A DNA stretch of 64,000 bases, from the NCBI GenBank assembly GCA_963556255.1, contig OY744607.1:46911111-46975110 (forward strand). The letters run 5' to 3'. Below, one piece after another: positions 11,401 through 22,700 of this stretch (the stretch's first letter is position 1; the number at the start of each line of letters is the position of its first letter). The notes beneath the pieces were generated by a model. It made no database searches, was not told where the DNA came from, and worked only from the letters and a program-made list of their open reading frames with translations. The DNA comes from Allolobophora icterica (Eukaryota > Annelida > Clitellata > Crassiclitellata > Lumbricidae). Both the position numbers and the translations under genes were made by a program.

Positions 11401-12207
11401 TTCATCAAGGTTGCTCGTCACAAGCATCCGGTTACGCACGAAATCGCACAACTCCTCGTTGGACATGACATCCCAGATTCCGTCGCAGGCCAGGATCAGG
11501 AACTCGTCCTTGTCCGACCGTTCCTCCATGAACACTTCTGGTTCAGGCGAGACGAGCTGCTCACATGGGCCCTTGCCGCTCACGTTTTTGTAATCGAAAT
11601 CGCCGAGCGCCCGTGACACCGCCAACGATCCGTTCACCCTCTGGATCATGACGCTGCCCCCGGCGTTCTGGATGCGCTCCTTCTCGATCGGATTATTCGG
11701 TTTGTGGTCGTATGTGGCACACGCCACACAACCTTCACGCGACAGCACACTGCGAGAGTCACCGCAGTTGGCGATGAAGACGTGTTGCGGCGAGACCATG
11801 GTGCATACGGCCGTCGAACCGCTCTTATCTTTTCCACTTGTGGTGTCCGGGAGGTCGCGGAGCTGGTCGTCCAGTTTGAGGAAACCAGTCTTGATGCCGC
11901 TGCGCACGCTCTCGAGCGTTGGCTCAGTCCTCAGCGGATCCTTCGAATCATAGAAATCCTCGTTGCTCAGAATCGCCTCTAGCAGACGTTTGGCACAATA
12001 AGCCGAAACTCCGGCGCCGGCGTGACCGTCGAAGACCGCAAAAAACGACCAGTCTTTCAATCCTTGCGGTAGACCGATCATGGCGCAGTGCGCATCCTCC
12101 ATTTCAACCCGCCAGCCCTGCATGCTGCTCAGCCCGTACCGGAGGCCATTGCCAGAGCCCACCTCTGTGTGCTTGTCTGTTTTCGGCTTGTCGAGAAATA
12201 CACCCAT
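5462..12207 (-). CDS. PPM1A: PP2C-family Ser/Thr protein phosphatase (PPM1A/PPM1B type)
   Basis: A metal-dependent PP2C phosphatase, assembled on the minus strand from exons 11365-12207, 9010-9127, 7373-7491 (corrected start 7481), 6048-6102 and a possible minimal terminal exon 5462-5467. Phases agree at every junction and give about 376 residues, close to PPM1A (about 382). The start ATG at 12205-12207 gives [10 protein letters not shown], with Gly2 suited to N-myristoylation as in the family. Metal and catalytic residues are visible: Arg33, Glu37-Asp38, Asp60-Gly61-His62, Asp242 in LACDGIWD and Asp285 in SRDNMS. The C-terminal helical region (LPPGGG, then RLNP) is present. The family dephosphorylates stress-MAPK, AMPK and SMAD targets; that role is inferred from homology. 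The last exon is uncertain: after the exon ending at 6048 the next acceptor at 5468 reads one Asp and then a stop. Introns carry a minisatellite, a hAT and a Helitron. Confidence 0.93.
6346..6412. repeat. Hairpin-forming inverted repeat in a phosphatase-gene flank or intron
   Basis: The arm AACACTTTAATGACGAGC (6346-6363) pairs with 6395-6412, 17 of 18 positions matching, around a 31-base loop. A single similar arm (GATCGTTAAAGTGTTAAA) occurs near 5240, so this may be a very short dispersed foldback element. Confidence 0.55.
6720..7255. repeat. Minisatellite of about 59 bp in a phosphatase intron
   Basis: Roughly nine tandem copies of a unit containing ACAGAGGCCAAGTTACCTTA, AACCAGAGTTGTGCTATTC and TATACACAAGTTAACCAAT. 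Copies differ by a few substitutions and small indels. It lies between the exons at 6048-6102 and 7373-7481. Confidence 0.85.
7568..7790. repeat. Dispersed repeat of the 'TTTATATAGCACC' type
   Basis: Contains TTTATATACAGCC, CAAGAAAACTCATC, AGTGCTCCCAACCTGAC and ACGGAACAGAGTGGTCTTCA. These phrases recur in order at 29345-29590 and 49030-49200. The ORFs it creates are shared between copies but do not resemble known proteins. Confidence 0.5.
7990..8167 (-). repeat. tRNA-headed SINE, family C, interrupted by a hAT
   Basis: On the minus strand, TAGTCTGGTAGTTAGAATGC is a good A-box region and GGTCGGGGTTCAAACCCC a good B box. A body follows that contains CGAGATTTCTGC and CACTGATC-type sequence. Copies occur at 53490-53640, 61600-61770 and 62160-62380. 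The hAT at 8176-8983 inserted just beyond it, duplicating CTCCATAC. Confidence 0.65.
8176..8983. mobile_element. Non-autonomous hAT element next to a phosphatase exon
   Basis: The TIR TAGGGAATGTAATCCCGG is matched by CCGGGATTACATTCCCTA at the other end. The 8-bp target duplication CTCCATAC lies at 8068-8075 plus 100 (8168-8175) and at 8984-8991. Both subterminal zones hold many copies of the palindromic phrase AATCCCGGGATTA. No transposase is recognised in the interior. The right end is only 26 bp from the phosphatase exon edge at 9010. Confidence 0.85.
9392..10772 (-). mobile_element. Non-autonomous Helitron carrying a C-rich satellite
   Basis: On the minus strand the element begins TCTATATAATAAAGCGAG at 10772. 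It ends in CTAG at 9392-9395, with a GC-rich hairpin (CCCGGGCAACGCCGGG, about 9403-9419) just before the CTAG. The flanks are A on the 5' side (10773) and T on the 3' side (9391). These are the Helitron hallmarks: 5'-TC, 3' hairpin plus CTRR, and A/T insertion without target duplication. No Rep-helicase coding is present. Most of the 1381-bp interior is the CCACCC-like array. It sits in the phosphatase intron between 9127 and 11365. Confidence 0.85.
9430..10432. repeat. C-rich CCACCC/CACCAC low-complexity array
   Basis: About 1 kb composed almost only of C, A and a few T on the plus strand, built from CCCCCACC, CACCACCAC and CACCCCTACC. A longer period is visible: a block around CCCGCCCCCACCACCCTCC, CATCACCACC and CCGTGCACCC recurs near 9845-9905 and 10105-10165. 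The minus strand is G-rich with many GGGG tracts. Long ORFs through it encode only Pro/His/Thr or Gly/Val/Trp and are not genes. Confidence 0.95.
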
Positions 12208-13025
12208 TGCTCTTCTCACGGTTTACGTTGCCAAGACAGATCTTGAAGCAATGAAATCAAAGCAAACTGGAAGAAAAATGAAAATATTATAGGATCGATC
12301 TTAAAAACCAGCAAACCACTAGGTAAATGTAAATCTCCAAAATTTCTCAGCGCCGCACAAAAGTCACGTCAGATACACCAGCTTATTCACCGACGCTACA
12401 TCAAATCATGTCAGGTCAGAATCATGGGGATCAAGATGAAGACAGCAGGTGCTATGGTGGAAATCGTTGGTGGTGGTCATTGGGTGGTGCAGGATAGCTT
12501 ACGAATTCAGGGTCCACTGTTAGCTTCCAGGTTAAAATCATGTAAGCCAAGTGATTCCTCATTTATACATACCTTCATAAAAAGAAATCAGTCCACTTCT
12601 AAAGCGATACAGATAGGTCTGCATGCCTTGTCCCATCAGTTGATGCCTTGTGCATTAGACACAGGTGCAATAGAAGTTATTAATTACATTTACAATCACT
12701 TCAATCCGACCTTTCAACTCGACCCATAAACTGCTATGTGACAAGCCCCAGTCCAAAATTAGCTTCACTATACACTGACTCAGGTTTCAATATCAGATGA
12801 ACTTCAGACAATTTTTAAAGTAATCAAGATAACAATGGTGCAAAAGTCAAGCTTGGGCCATCGGCAAACACTTCAGACAAGTTAAGGCACAGAACAGACT
12901 GCGCAAAGTACAAGGCTCTGCAAAGGCAGAGACATGGACATGACAGATGTTATCAAGCAGGGCACGGAATACAGCCAAAAACTATCAGAAGAACTTGCAT
13001 GCATGTACCTGGACACTTACTACAG
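12208..13025. other. Upstream flank of the phosphatase gene
   Basis: The first few hundred bases should hold the 5' UTR and promoter of the phosphatase (minus strand), but no TATA box or initiator can be assigned. The small plus ORF at 12424-12729 has no recognisable product. Part of it (about 12650-12690, ATTAGACACAGGTGCAATAG) also occurs near 5330 and is repetitive. Confidence 0.35.
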
Positions 13026-14103
13026 TACTGTTGTTTTAGTTAACGGTAACGAAAACGAAAACCCTCGTTAACGAAAACTTAAGGTTTTAGTTAAAACTAA
13101 AACTATAACTAAAACGAAAACTTATACAAAAACGATAACAAAATAAAAACTAAAACTAGAGGAACCCACGAAAAACGATAACTGAAACTAAAACAGTCAA
13201 CTAATAATAACGAAAACATATAACGAAAACCAAAACTAAAACGCCCAACGAAAACCTATAGCTGTAGGACCATCGCGATTATTGGTTTTCATCATTTCAT
13301 GATCTATCGAACATAGCTCCACTAGCCCACCACCTCCCGAAGTAATTAATCCGGACGCAGTCGGGCCACAGGCTAACATTTCCTGACAGCTAACCAGTGA
13401 TGCCAATCGTTTAAGAGATAAACCCAGCGGCCAGCGCTAGTGATCATCCCGGCTCCCAAGTTCCCATTCCCAGCGGCCGCAGCGTTTCTAATTGGTGCTA
13501 ATTGAACGCATCAGTTATAACCCGAGTTGCCAACGGACGCAGTAGACCAGTAGCCCCAACTCATTATCGTTAAATCTTTTGCAATAATGAGTCATTAAGA
13601 ACCAACGCAAGTCATTACTCGATCTGTGAAACGTCCATCCCGCTACACCGGCTACAGTTAGTCCTTAGAATTACGTCATTTACTAATTTTTTAGTGGGCA
13701 GTTTGTGCGGTTACATGACTTACATCGAAGCTCGTTATCTTCAACTGTTAGAATTTTCCAATGTGTCGAAACTAAATTTAACAGTCATTAAAAGGTTCAA
13801 CATGTATATATGCATGCATACTACCATACTGAACACCTTGCTGTAAACCTAATGATTGCTTTTTGTAATACATTGATGTACATTCACGATGGCTAAGTAT
13901 CATGACTTTCAGTGACCAAATAACTAAAACGAAAACTAAAAAAACTAAAACTGAAACTAGGAGGTTTCAGTTTTGATTAACTATAACTAAAACAAAAACT
14001 AAAACTTGATGTTAAAACGAAAACTAATAATAACTAAAACACCTAGCACGGGAAACTAATAATAACTGAAACTAAAACTCGAGGCAAAACTAAAACATCA
14101 CTA
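13026..14103. mobile_element. Probable hAT-like element with AACTAAAAC subterminal repeats
   Basis: The left end TACTGTTGTTTTAGTT resembles the inverted right end TAGTGATGTTTTAGTT. Both outer 200-bp zones are packed with AACTAAAAC and AACGAAAAC variants, in the pattern of hAT transposase-binding subterminal repeats. The flanks TACTACAG and TACTAGTT share only five bases, so a target duplication is weak. No transposase is recognised in the 13260-13900 core. Confidence 0.5.
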
Positions 14104-14256
14104 TACTAGTTCCTTTTTAAGTACCTCACAAAAACACTGCCTTCACCACTCTATATGAGGCTAAAATATCCTTTAGAACAGGTATGTTGTTAGGAAGCAA
14201 AACAATGCATAGAAAACTAGAAGATTCATCAATGGCATGCCTATTATAACTTATTA

Positions 14257-14960
14257 TTATAAAATATTTAACGCATGCAAAGAAATATAGAAATGCACAG
14301 TTAGTCCGTCGCCAGGAGAAGAGCGGTTACATATCCAGATGTTTGAAGGCCAATGAGAAATAGCGAGTCCTGAGACGTTTCTTAAAGGAAGAGATAGAGT
14401 TTGAGCATCGAACAGACGTTGGTACGTGATTCCATTCCTTTGGAGCAGCAACATGTGGAGCCCAGCCACTAGGTTCCTCAGATGGCACTATGTTCAGAGT
14501 CTCTAGACAAGGGTTGGCAAACATATGGCACACGTGCCTAAAGTGGCACGCGTTCAAATTTTTTTGGCACGCGGAATTCAGAGTGTCCCCCAAAATTTAA
14601 AACTTACAAATACAAAATCCCTGTAGGAATCCACATTTTCTGTTTTGAAGGAGCTTAGTTTAACAACTTTCAAAAACGATCTTGAAAATAACGTCTTTAA
14701 TTCGTTTTTGTTACGCTCTGTTAACGTAAACCTATATGAGAAGAATAATGACATATTGTGCAAAATTTCGAGAGGCACGCGACAACTTTTTAAAAATGAT
14801 TTAGCAGCATTTTGGCACACACCTTAAAAAAGGTTCGCCACCCCTGCTCTAGACCAAGCTGTGTCGATAATGTCGAACGACCATGGACTCACAATTTCTC
14901 ATTAGAATTCAGATAAACTCTGATGGAATAAACTCTGATGAACAGCCAATGCTATGTGTC
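14257..14960 (-). pseudogene. LINE 3'-end remnant (CR1-like), split by a hAT
   Basis: The minus strand encodes WNHVPTSVRCSNSISSFKKR and then LRTRYFSLAFKHLDM. This is the conserved extreme C-terminus of CR1/jockey-type reverse transcriptase ORFs (W-N-x-L-P ... S-S-F-K-x-x-L). A related copy is at 34426-34960. The hAT at 14519-14846 interrupts it. Confidence 0.7.
14519..14846. mobile_element. hAT MITE inside a LINE remnant
   Basis: The left end AAGGGTTGGCAAAC matches the inverted right end CAGGGGTGGCGAACC. The target duplication CTCTAGAC is exact at 14511-14518 and 14847-14854. Next to the left end are repeats of TGGCACACGTG, with GGCACACACC at the right. A small ORF (14578-14820, minus) has no recognisable product. 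Confidence 0.8.
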
Positions 14961-15037
14961 AGATTCAAGTTCGACATTAGGCACAGCAATCATTATTATT
15001 ACTATTCTTAATACTTCTCAGAATCTGAACAGTCAGT

Positions 15038-15232
15038 GAAAGTTAACCAGGCATGTTAAAGTTAACCAGGTATGTTAAAGTTAACCGGGTATGTAAAAGT
15101 TAACCGAGTATGCTAATGCTAACCCGGTATGTTAAAGTTAACCGGGTATGTTAAAGTAAACAGGGTATGTTAAAGTTAACCGGGTATGTTGATGTTTATC
15201 GGGTATGTTTAAGTTAACTGGGTATGTTAAAA
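15038..15232. repeat. Minisatellite of about 18-19 bp
   Basis: About ten tandem copies of AAGTTAACCGGGTATGTTA with substitutions. No gene surrounds it. Confidence 0.85.
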
Positions 15233-16077
15233 ACCACGACACAGAACACGTTGTGCGGCCTCGTCTGACAACTAGATTATCTTAAATGTAAATGTTAAGT
15301 AACACTCCTGAAACAACAAATTTCCTGACTATTTGGTTGAAAATTGTAATTTTATATACGATAGTTTAAAAAAGTGAACTTTTATTTGGTTTCTACAGTG
15401 ATCAGTCATGGGCCAAGAGATCTTGACAATTACCCTTTAACATGTATGCACACCGATAACTGAAATATTTTAGCCTAAATTGCAAGTCTCAAGTTACAAA
15501 TAATTACCATAATATTGCTTCTTGTGCATATCGAAGGGTCGCTTTCATCTGCCCGTATTTCTCACACCACTTTTACTTAATGATGTACCTATACTGTCTG
15601 GAGCGGTGTTTTGTCTTCACTTTTAGATTCAAACAGTGCATTTGCAGGTGGTCTAATAAAGGACATACTTACTTACTTAGAGAGTCTTACTTTGAATTAG
15701 CATGAAATGACTCACATATGGTTCGTCTGACGACTGACTTTATCAGTCGTCAATTAGCAGAATAACGGGTAGTCGGATGCTGGCTCCAAGTCGTATTTTA
15801 CTAAACTTTTGACACCTTTAATGATCACAACATACTAGACTGCAATATTATTTTAAAATATCCTGGGGTGGGGGGTAATCACGCAGACTGAGTGCCTGTA
15901 TATATAAACAATATGGTTGCCACTGACTTTGCTCCAATAGAGCGCTACCTACCAGCTACATCCCATAATGCAATTCGCTAAATAAGTAAGTAACGAATAT
16001 GAACTTTTATTACAGTTCGTATTCACACGTATTCGAATTTAGAAAACATGAAATAAGGCTGCTATATGCATTTAGTT

Positions 16078-17271
16078 TAGGCTGACCAGACGTCCCGGTT
16101 TTCCCGGGACAGTCCCGGTTTTCTGCTAGCTGTCCCGGCTGCCGGGAAAGGTAGGCCAAACCCTAAAAATGTCCCGGTTTTTAAGAACTGACCTGACTTG
16201 TCAACGTCTCCTTGATTTTACTACTAGCATCTGGCGAGTAAATTCATTTTTAACTTCACTTTTATTTATTTATTACCATGCATAATACGGTAATACCTCT
16301 TCCGGTTCTAAACGTCATATTGTCGTGGTGATAATATCTGGCACTAAGATTACTAATTAGTAATCCCAGATAATATTCTGAGAGAACAGATTTTCATAAA
16401 TAATGATTTTTAATTTGAAATCATAATTCTAAAACTTGAAACTAAATTACTGAAATAAAGTTAGAAAATGTCAAAACGAAAATGTTCTTTTAACGACGAT
16501 CTGAAGGCCAAGTTTTCATTCTTGTCCAGCAGTGCGACTGATGGTAGTAGGCCTACTGCATTCTGCAGTATATGTAAGTCAACTATTTCGGTTGCTCACG
16601 GCGGCAGGTCTGACATCAATGACCACATTGCCATTTGTAAGCCAGTTGGGTATGGCATTGATGACAATGCACTGTTTGATGAAATGACATGCGTTTGTAA
16701 TTTTGTTACTCGAGAAAAAGTGGAACAATGGAATGAAAACAATGTTGCGGTGGATAGCAGATGGGTGCAGATTTTCAATGATCTGCAAGAAAGAGAGATA
16801 ATTCTTCCAAATTTGAAAATGATTCTACAATTCTTGTTAGCAATTCCTGGAACTAATGCTCCAGTTGAGCGAGTGTTCTCACTGATGAACTCTTATTGGT
16901 CAGATCAAAAAAGTCGATTATAAATCAGAAGAAACTCTTGAAGCTGTTATGATAGTGAAAGTGAATATATATGGAAGACACATGTGTTGAATTTTATGAC
17001 AGAATATTAGCAGACAAAAAGCTTTTAAGAAGCATACATTCAAGCACCAAATATGAGTGACTGATTTGATAAATTTAAAATTAAATTTTAAATTTAAAAA
17101 CATGATTTGCAATAAACCCTTTCAGTTATACCGATATATTATATATTGTATATTATTGTATAAGCATAAAATAGATATTTGTGCAAGTTATATTATAATT
17201 ATTGACAAAACACAAATTGATTTTGTGCTTGAAGTGTCCCGGTTTTTAGTTTCCAATATCTGGTCAGCCTA
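16078..17271 (+). mobile_element. hAT transposon with an internally deleted transposase
   Basis: The ends TAGGCTGACCAGA and TCTGGTCAGCCTA are perfect inverted repeats, and GTCCCGGTTTT phrases lie just inside both. The target duplication ATTTAGTT is exact at 16070-16077 and 17272-17279. The only ORF of note is at 16468-16923, which joins the N- and C-terminal parts of a hAT transposase. The element is therefore an internal-deletion derivative that would need transposase in trans. Confidence 0.9.
16468..16923 (+). CDS. Deleted hAT transposase: zinc finger fused to dimerisation tail
   Basis: A 151-residue ORF. Residues about 30-55 (FCSICK followed by a His about 20 residues later) look like a BED-type zinc-finger half. 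Residues about 115-151 contain LLAIPGTNAPVERVFSLMNS, the hallmark of the hAT C-terminal dimerisation domain. The RNase-H catalytic core with its DDE residues, normally several hundred residues between these parts, is absent. The reading frame is open across the junction from ATG to stop. It cannot transpose anything itself. In hAT and P families such truncated proteins can bind element ends and interfere with transposition, but a role here is only an inference. Confidence 0.75.
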   Translation: MSKRKCSFNDDLKAKFSFLSSSATDGSRPTAFCSICKSTISVAHGGRSDINDHIAICKPVGYGIDDNALFDEMTCVCNFVTREKVEQWNENNVAVDSRWVQIFNDLQEREIILPNLKMILQFLLAIPGTNAPVERVFSLMNSYWSDQKSRL

Positions 17272-18414
17272 ATTTAGTTACCATTTCAGACACTTGCTAC
17301 TTTATTTAGTTCTATTTCTTAAGATGTCAATTACAGTTCGTGTCCGTTACTTACTTACTTAGCGAATTGCATTATTGGATGTGGCTGGAAGGTAGCGCTC
17401 TATTGGCGCGAAGTCAGTGGCGACCATATTGTTTATATACACAGGCACTCAGTCTGCGTGGTTACCTCCTTGGAGTCTGTTGAGGAAATATAATTTGGTC
17501 AGGCATAATTACGTATCGTTACACACGTGATTCCGTTCAAACTTGATATGAACCGGATGTTTGCAATGGTTTTAACAGATTGATCTATTTGCGTTACTCT
17601 CGCCATTTCCGCCTCTAGCCCAATCTCCGAAAACTTCACTTTAAACCATTTTGCGTCAATTTTGTGATAGCGAATAATTTTGTACAACGAATATGCATTG
17701 GCTTGGCGCAGAATAAATGCCCCGTTTTACATTACAATACATTACACTCGTACGAGGTGGGCGAACAAGCGTCTTGGCGCCACTGGGAGTCCTGTAAATA
17801 GGAATTAAGTCACCGAGCATTGCATCTGAACACACGGCTCGTCGACAACGCGGTGCATCCGGAAAAATGTCAAAGTTCGCCAGTGGGCCGGGTATCCTAG
17901 AGCGACAAATTATCTGATGATCGTAAACAAACCGCAAAGAGGAAGGAGGTCTTTGGTTCGTCTCTGCGCTGTCTCTCTAGCAAACCAATCTCAAAACATG
18001 GCCGACAACAAAGCCACAGCGCAGGCGCAACCGGAATACGCTCTAAAATTAGCAAACTATGATGTAATGGAGAGCTAAATTTAGATGCTAGCTGGCGTGA
18101 CTTAATTGCACAACGCAGAGTAAGGATCGAATCGCTATTATTCTTATTAAATAGGAATTTTAGTTTCACAGCCGTTACACCACTGTATAAATAATTATTT
18201 ATACTGTGGTTACACCTTGCACTTATAGTTGTCTCGGGATTTATTAAGCGCCGAAAGTGTTAATCTCCTGATTACTTCCGCACAGAAAAAGGAAACGGAA
18301 GCAACGGGCTTGTAAACAGCTACTGAAGTCTCACCTTTTCAAATAGGCCTACTCCTACCCTGACTCGTCTGATACTCCGCCTTCCATTTGTTCTCGCCGT
18401 AAACGACACCCGCC
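17272..18414. other. Gene-free stretch
   Basis: No recognisable coding exon. The short minus ORFs at 17499-18169 have no recognisable product. Confidence 0.3.
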
Positions 18415-18419
18415 TTGAC

Positions 18420-18720
18420 AGCTGCTCTGCCTCTCCTGATCTGGTACCCTGGAAATCGGACTTTCCAGACCTCTTTTCCGGACCTCTTTTGGACTACTCT
18501 CTCTGGAAACCCCTTTGATCTGGTTTGGCCTCCTGGAAATCGGACTTGGACCTCTTTTGGACCACTCTCTGGAAACCCTCTGATCTGGTACCCTGGAAAT
18601 CGGACTTGGACCTCTTTTGGACTACTCTCTGGAAACCCCCTTTGATTTGGTTTGGCCTCCTGGAAATCGGACTTGGACCTCTATTTTATCACTCTCTGGA
18701 AACCCCTCTGATCTGACGTA
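18420..18720. repeat. Minisatellite of about 60 bp with dispersed flank
   Basis: Four to five copies of a unit containing CTGGAAATCGGACTTGGACC, TCTTTTGGACTACTCTCTGG and AAACCCC. The sequence after it (GTAGCGCTCGTGAATAGGAT, then GGTGCCCTGCGCTTGGC) recurs near 44400-44480 and 47590-47650, so the array grew at the edge of a dispersed repeat. Confidence 0.75.
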
Positions 18721-19782
18721 GCGCTCGTGAATAGGATGGTGCCCTGCGCTTGGCCTTTGAGTGGCGCTTTAGAAGTTTGGAGATAACGATTACGATGAGT
18801 AGACTCAAATTCGGTGGTCAGTACTAATCAGACATCATTGGTTAGTTGCACTCTAAGATCTTTGGTTGCAGCTTAACGACACTGTTTCATAACAAAGGGG
18901 AGTAGCGTCGCCCTCCTCGTTTCTCCATATTTGGGGCTGGCATTATCACAGGTAAGGCAGTAGCGGAGTTATGACTGATCTGTACCTCGCCGCCTTGTTT
19001 ATAAATACCTTGTGCTGAGAGTTAACCCTTACTTCACTTATTGCTATTGTACCTTTTCGCGCGCACTTATAGAGATCTCTGGGCCTAGATAAGGGGAATG
19101 TGACAAAAGTGGTGTTTAAATTTAGACGTGACTCAGCCTTAAATGATTAAAACTTAACTCCAAATCAATCTATATTGTTGCTTAGTTATATTTGTGGACA
19201 GATGACACTTTTGTGAGAACCAACCAAGTTGTATCGACAACATATCAACCCAGATCGGCCCTAGCAACCGTTACCCGTTGTCATGGTGCCTTGCAAATAC
19301 AAACGCGGAGGCATAGGCCTAATATGCGCGAATGCGTCTTGATAACAAACTAGTTAGAGCACAAAAGAAATAAATGCTTCAGGCGATTGAATCACGGTAA
19401 ATGGCCAAATCACTGGTCAGTTTCCCCTTTTTTTCAGATCTCACTCGCTTGCCCTCAATGGTTGTTTTGACCTGACCCAGAAACTAATCTGACACGCCTT
19501 GGAAGGTAAGCATCGAGTTTGAGAGACTTGGTGCAGCCTGCACCGCCTCAAAGAAGGGCAATCGCCAGTCTTGTAATGAAGCTAACCACGAGGGGCAGCA
19601 ACGATTATAATGGCCAGCCCTTTGCCCATAGACATCTTCTATTTACTTAGACTGCCTATTCTATGGTACAGAGTTGACTCGGTTTCCGGTTTCCGGCATC
19701 CGCCATACATCTGGCAGAAAGTTTCGTGTTCCTAGTACGACAAGGTTGTACATGATCGCCGCGACAAGTTGCAAAATTTACA
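18721..19782. other. Upstream flank of the THAP9-like gene
   Basis: No recognised gene. This should contain the promoter and 5' UTR of the THAP9-like gene or the left end of a P-type element. I could not identify a terminal inverted repeat. Confidence 0.3.
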
Positions 19783-22700
19783 ATGGTGGCATCCTGTTGT
19801 GCTTATAACTGCACTAATCGATACTCGAAGGATTCCGAGATCCGTTTTTATAGGTAAGGAATTTTTGTACAGTGGTACGATATCAAATTCACGTGTTTTG
19901 ATCGGCGTTTGGTCACATCGTTTTTCTGTTTATCGGTGGGCGCGTAGCAAATCAACGAATCCGCAAACGGGTATTACCGGCGGATCCCAGAAACTATTTC
20001 GTTTGTGTGTCTATCCCCGAAATAACGTGAACTTTTCCTAAAAATCATAAAGTTTTCGAACGCCAAAAACTAAACACATTTTCACAGCTATGTTTGACAT
20101 GTCAAAGTTGTATTTTAATGTTATAAATGCATGTAATTACATAAATTTTGCTAAATTTCCATGGTATACTGAATTATATTTGTAAGTTAAAACAATGTCA
20201 TTTGTACAAATCCTTTTAAGGGATACTTTTCATTAATTCAGAGAATTTATATAGAGCATCTCCAGGAGAACTACTCAGAGGTGCTCTCAGCCACCGATAA
20301 AGAAATGTAATTTGAGGGACTTACAAAAAAACAGGCAAGTGTAACCAAGGCAGCAATCGCAGGTCTAGAGGGAGGCCATTCTTGATGGAGGGACCGACAA
20401 TTGAAGAGGCCCAACACTGTATAAAAGCAGTTTGAGCACATGGAACTAAAGACTACCCCCTTCTCGAAGAGCGGAGAGTTCTATGGGTTGCACGGTTAGA
20501 CAGGTAGGATGGAGCAGGGTAGACCTCGAATCTGACACGATCAGGCCCTTAGCCAGCCACCTGTCATTGGGATGGGTGACAATTATTTTGGACGGTCATA
20601 AATTGTGCATGTTTCTCCTCCAGAACCATCCAGTTTTTGCTCTAGAGCCACTGCCAGCGTTCAGATGACCGTTCTGTAAGGAGCACGGGTTGATATTAGG
20701 CTCTGTAAACAGTTTGATGACCCTTGGTACAATAAATGGAGCATCAGTATTTATACATGGTATTATTTGATTGTTCTGCAGGTTTCCATTGAACAATACC
20801 GAACTAACGAAGAAGTGGCTGGTTGCAATTAGACGTCAAAAATGGCAGCCAAAACCAACAGACTTTATTTGCTCTGAACATTTCACATCTTCCTGTTTCC
20901 GAATATACAGCTCCCAAAAGAGACTTAAAGAGGATGCTGTTCCAGAGATATTCAGCTTTCCACAGCACTTGAAGAAGGAGGTACGAAAACGTCGTGTTCT
21001 TCAAAGGAACACTGTCTCACCAGCTGCGATGACAGTCTCGGATGTTGGTCCAGAACAGGCGGTCGCCAGATCTACTTCTTGTCTGTCCCATGATCATGTG
21101 CTTAGTTCAGGGTCTGTGACAGATCACAGCTATGCAATTACCTTAAGCCCTTGCAGCATCAAAAGGAAGTATGAGGATCTTCTGGAGAAGGAAAAGCTTC
21201 AAAGGAGTTTGATAGCTAAGAAGTTATCGGTCACTCGTCGCAAATTATTTCGTAAACAAACAAAGCTGCAAACTATGAAGGACGTAATAAAACAACTTCG
21301 GTCTAGAACTGATATCAATGCTGCATCTGTAGACCTGATTGAACGCTGTTTTGGGCAGATTCCATGTGAAATGTTGAAACGAAAACTATACTCTTCAGTT
21401 CAAGAACCATACAATGACACTTTGCGGTCTTTTGCCATGACTCTGCATTTTTACAGTGCAAAAGCTTATGAATTTGTTCGCCGCTCATTTTGCAAATGTC
21501 TACCACACCCTTCAACAATTCGGACATGGCACACTTCAGTGGATGGACGTCCGGGGTTTACAGCTGAAGCATTTGAGGTTTGTTGTTTCACTCTGAAAGT
21601 ATACTTGACATTCACTGTGAAAATTAATGCTGATGTGAAATTTGTACACTTGATAAATTGAATGAAGCGAGTAAGATTTATAGCAGTACCCGATCTGACT
21701 GCCAACCAGTTTTACTGCTGATGCGTGCCTCTTTCAGGCAGTAGCAGAGAACGAGAATAATGTACTCCGGCTCTTATTCCCAGATTGAGAATTGTAGAAA
21801 CAAGACGGGGAATTAGGCTTTGATCCATGTGAAGTTCAATATTTTATTCGTATTTTGCAAACTGACGTCAGCGAAATTTGAAAGCAGCAGATTTCAACGC
21901 TAGCAGTTTTGCAAGCCAAAGCGAAACTTGTTAACCGCGATTAAAACAACTTGTAAGCAAAATATTAAGTGAATGAAGTCGATAGCTTAGTGACTGGTTT
22001 CGACTTGAAGGCGTAGCGACGGATGGTGGTGGCGCTAGGGACTATCATAAAGTAGGCACATAAAACAATTTCTTTTAACCAGTTGGCATAAAGCAATTCT
22101 CAACATTATCAGTTGCCACAAAGTGATAAAATGAATAAGATTTAAAGTGGATTGATTAGATGGCAAGTGATTGCATTTAATTTTTAAAATGTTTGTTTTC
22201 TGTGTCTAGTGCCTTCGCCAACTGACTTCATCATCTCGTGATCCACTGCTCTGCAGCCTCATTTTTGACGAAATGTCGATTCGGAAGAACGTTCAGTGGA
22301 ATGGAAAAGAGAATGTTGGTTTTGTTGATTTGGGCACAGGAATTGACGATGACAGTATGCCTGTAGCTACTGAAGCTCTAATGTTTATTGTGGTGCCATT
22401 AAATGGTGCATGGAAACTTCCAGTAGCATACTTTCTTATAGATGGATTAGCAGCTGATGTGAAATCAAACCTTGTTCTTGAAGCCATTAACAGACTTTAT
22501 GCAGTTAATGTTCGAATCGTGGCTTTAGTTTGTGATGGACCCACTACTAATTTTGCTGTTGGTTCAAAACTAGGTGCATCATTAACAGTTGACAATATGA
22601 AGTCATTTTTTATTCATCCTGCAAATTGCTCTTGGAAAGTGCATATTATTTTTGATGCTGCACATATGTTGAAATTGATGCGTAATATATTGGCTGAGAA

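Noticed and set aside
11366..12292. Several plus-strand ORFs
   Set aside because: They are shadows of the large PP2C exon on the minus strand.
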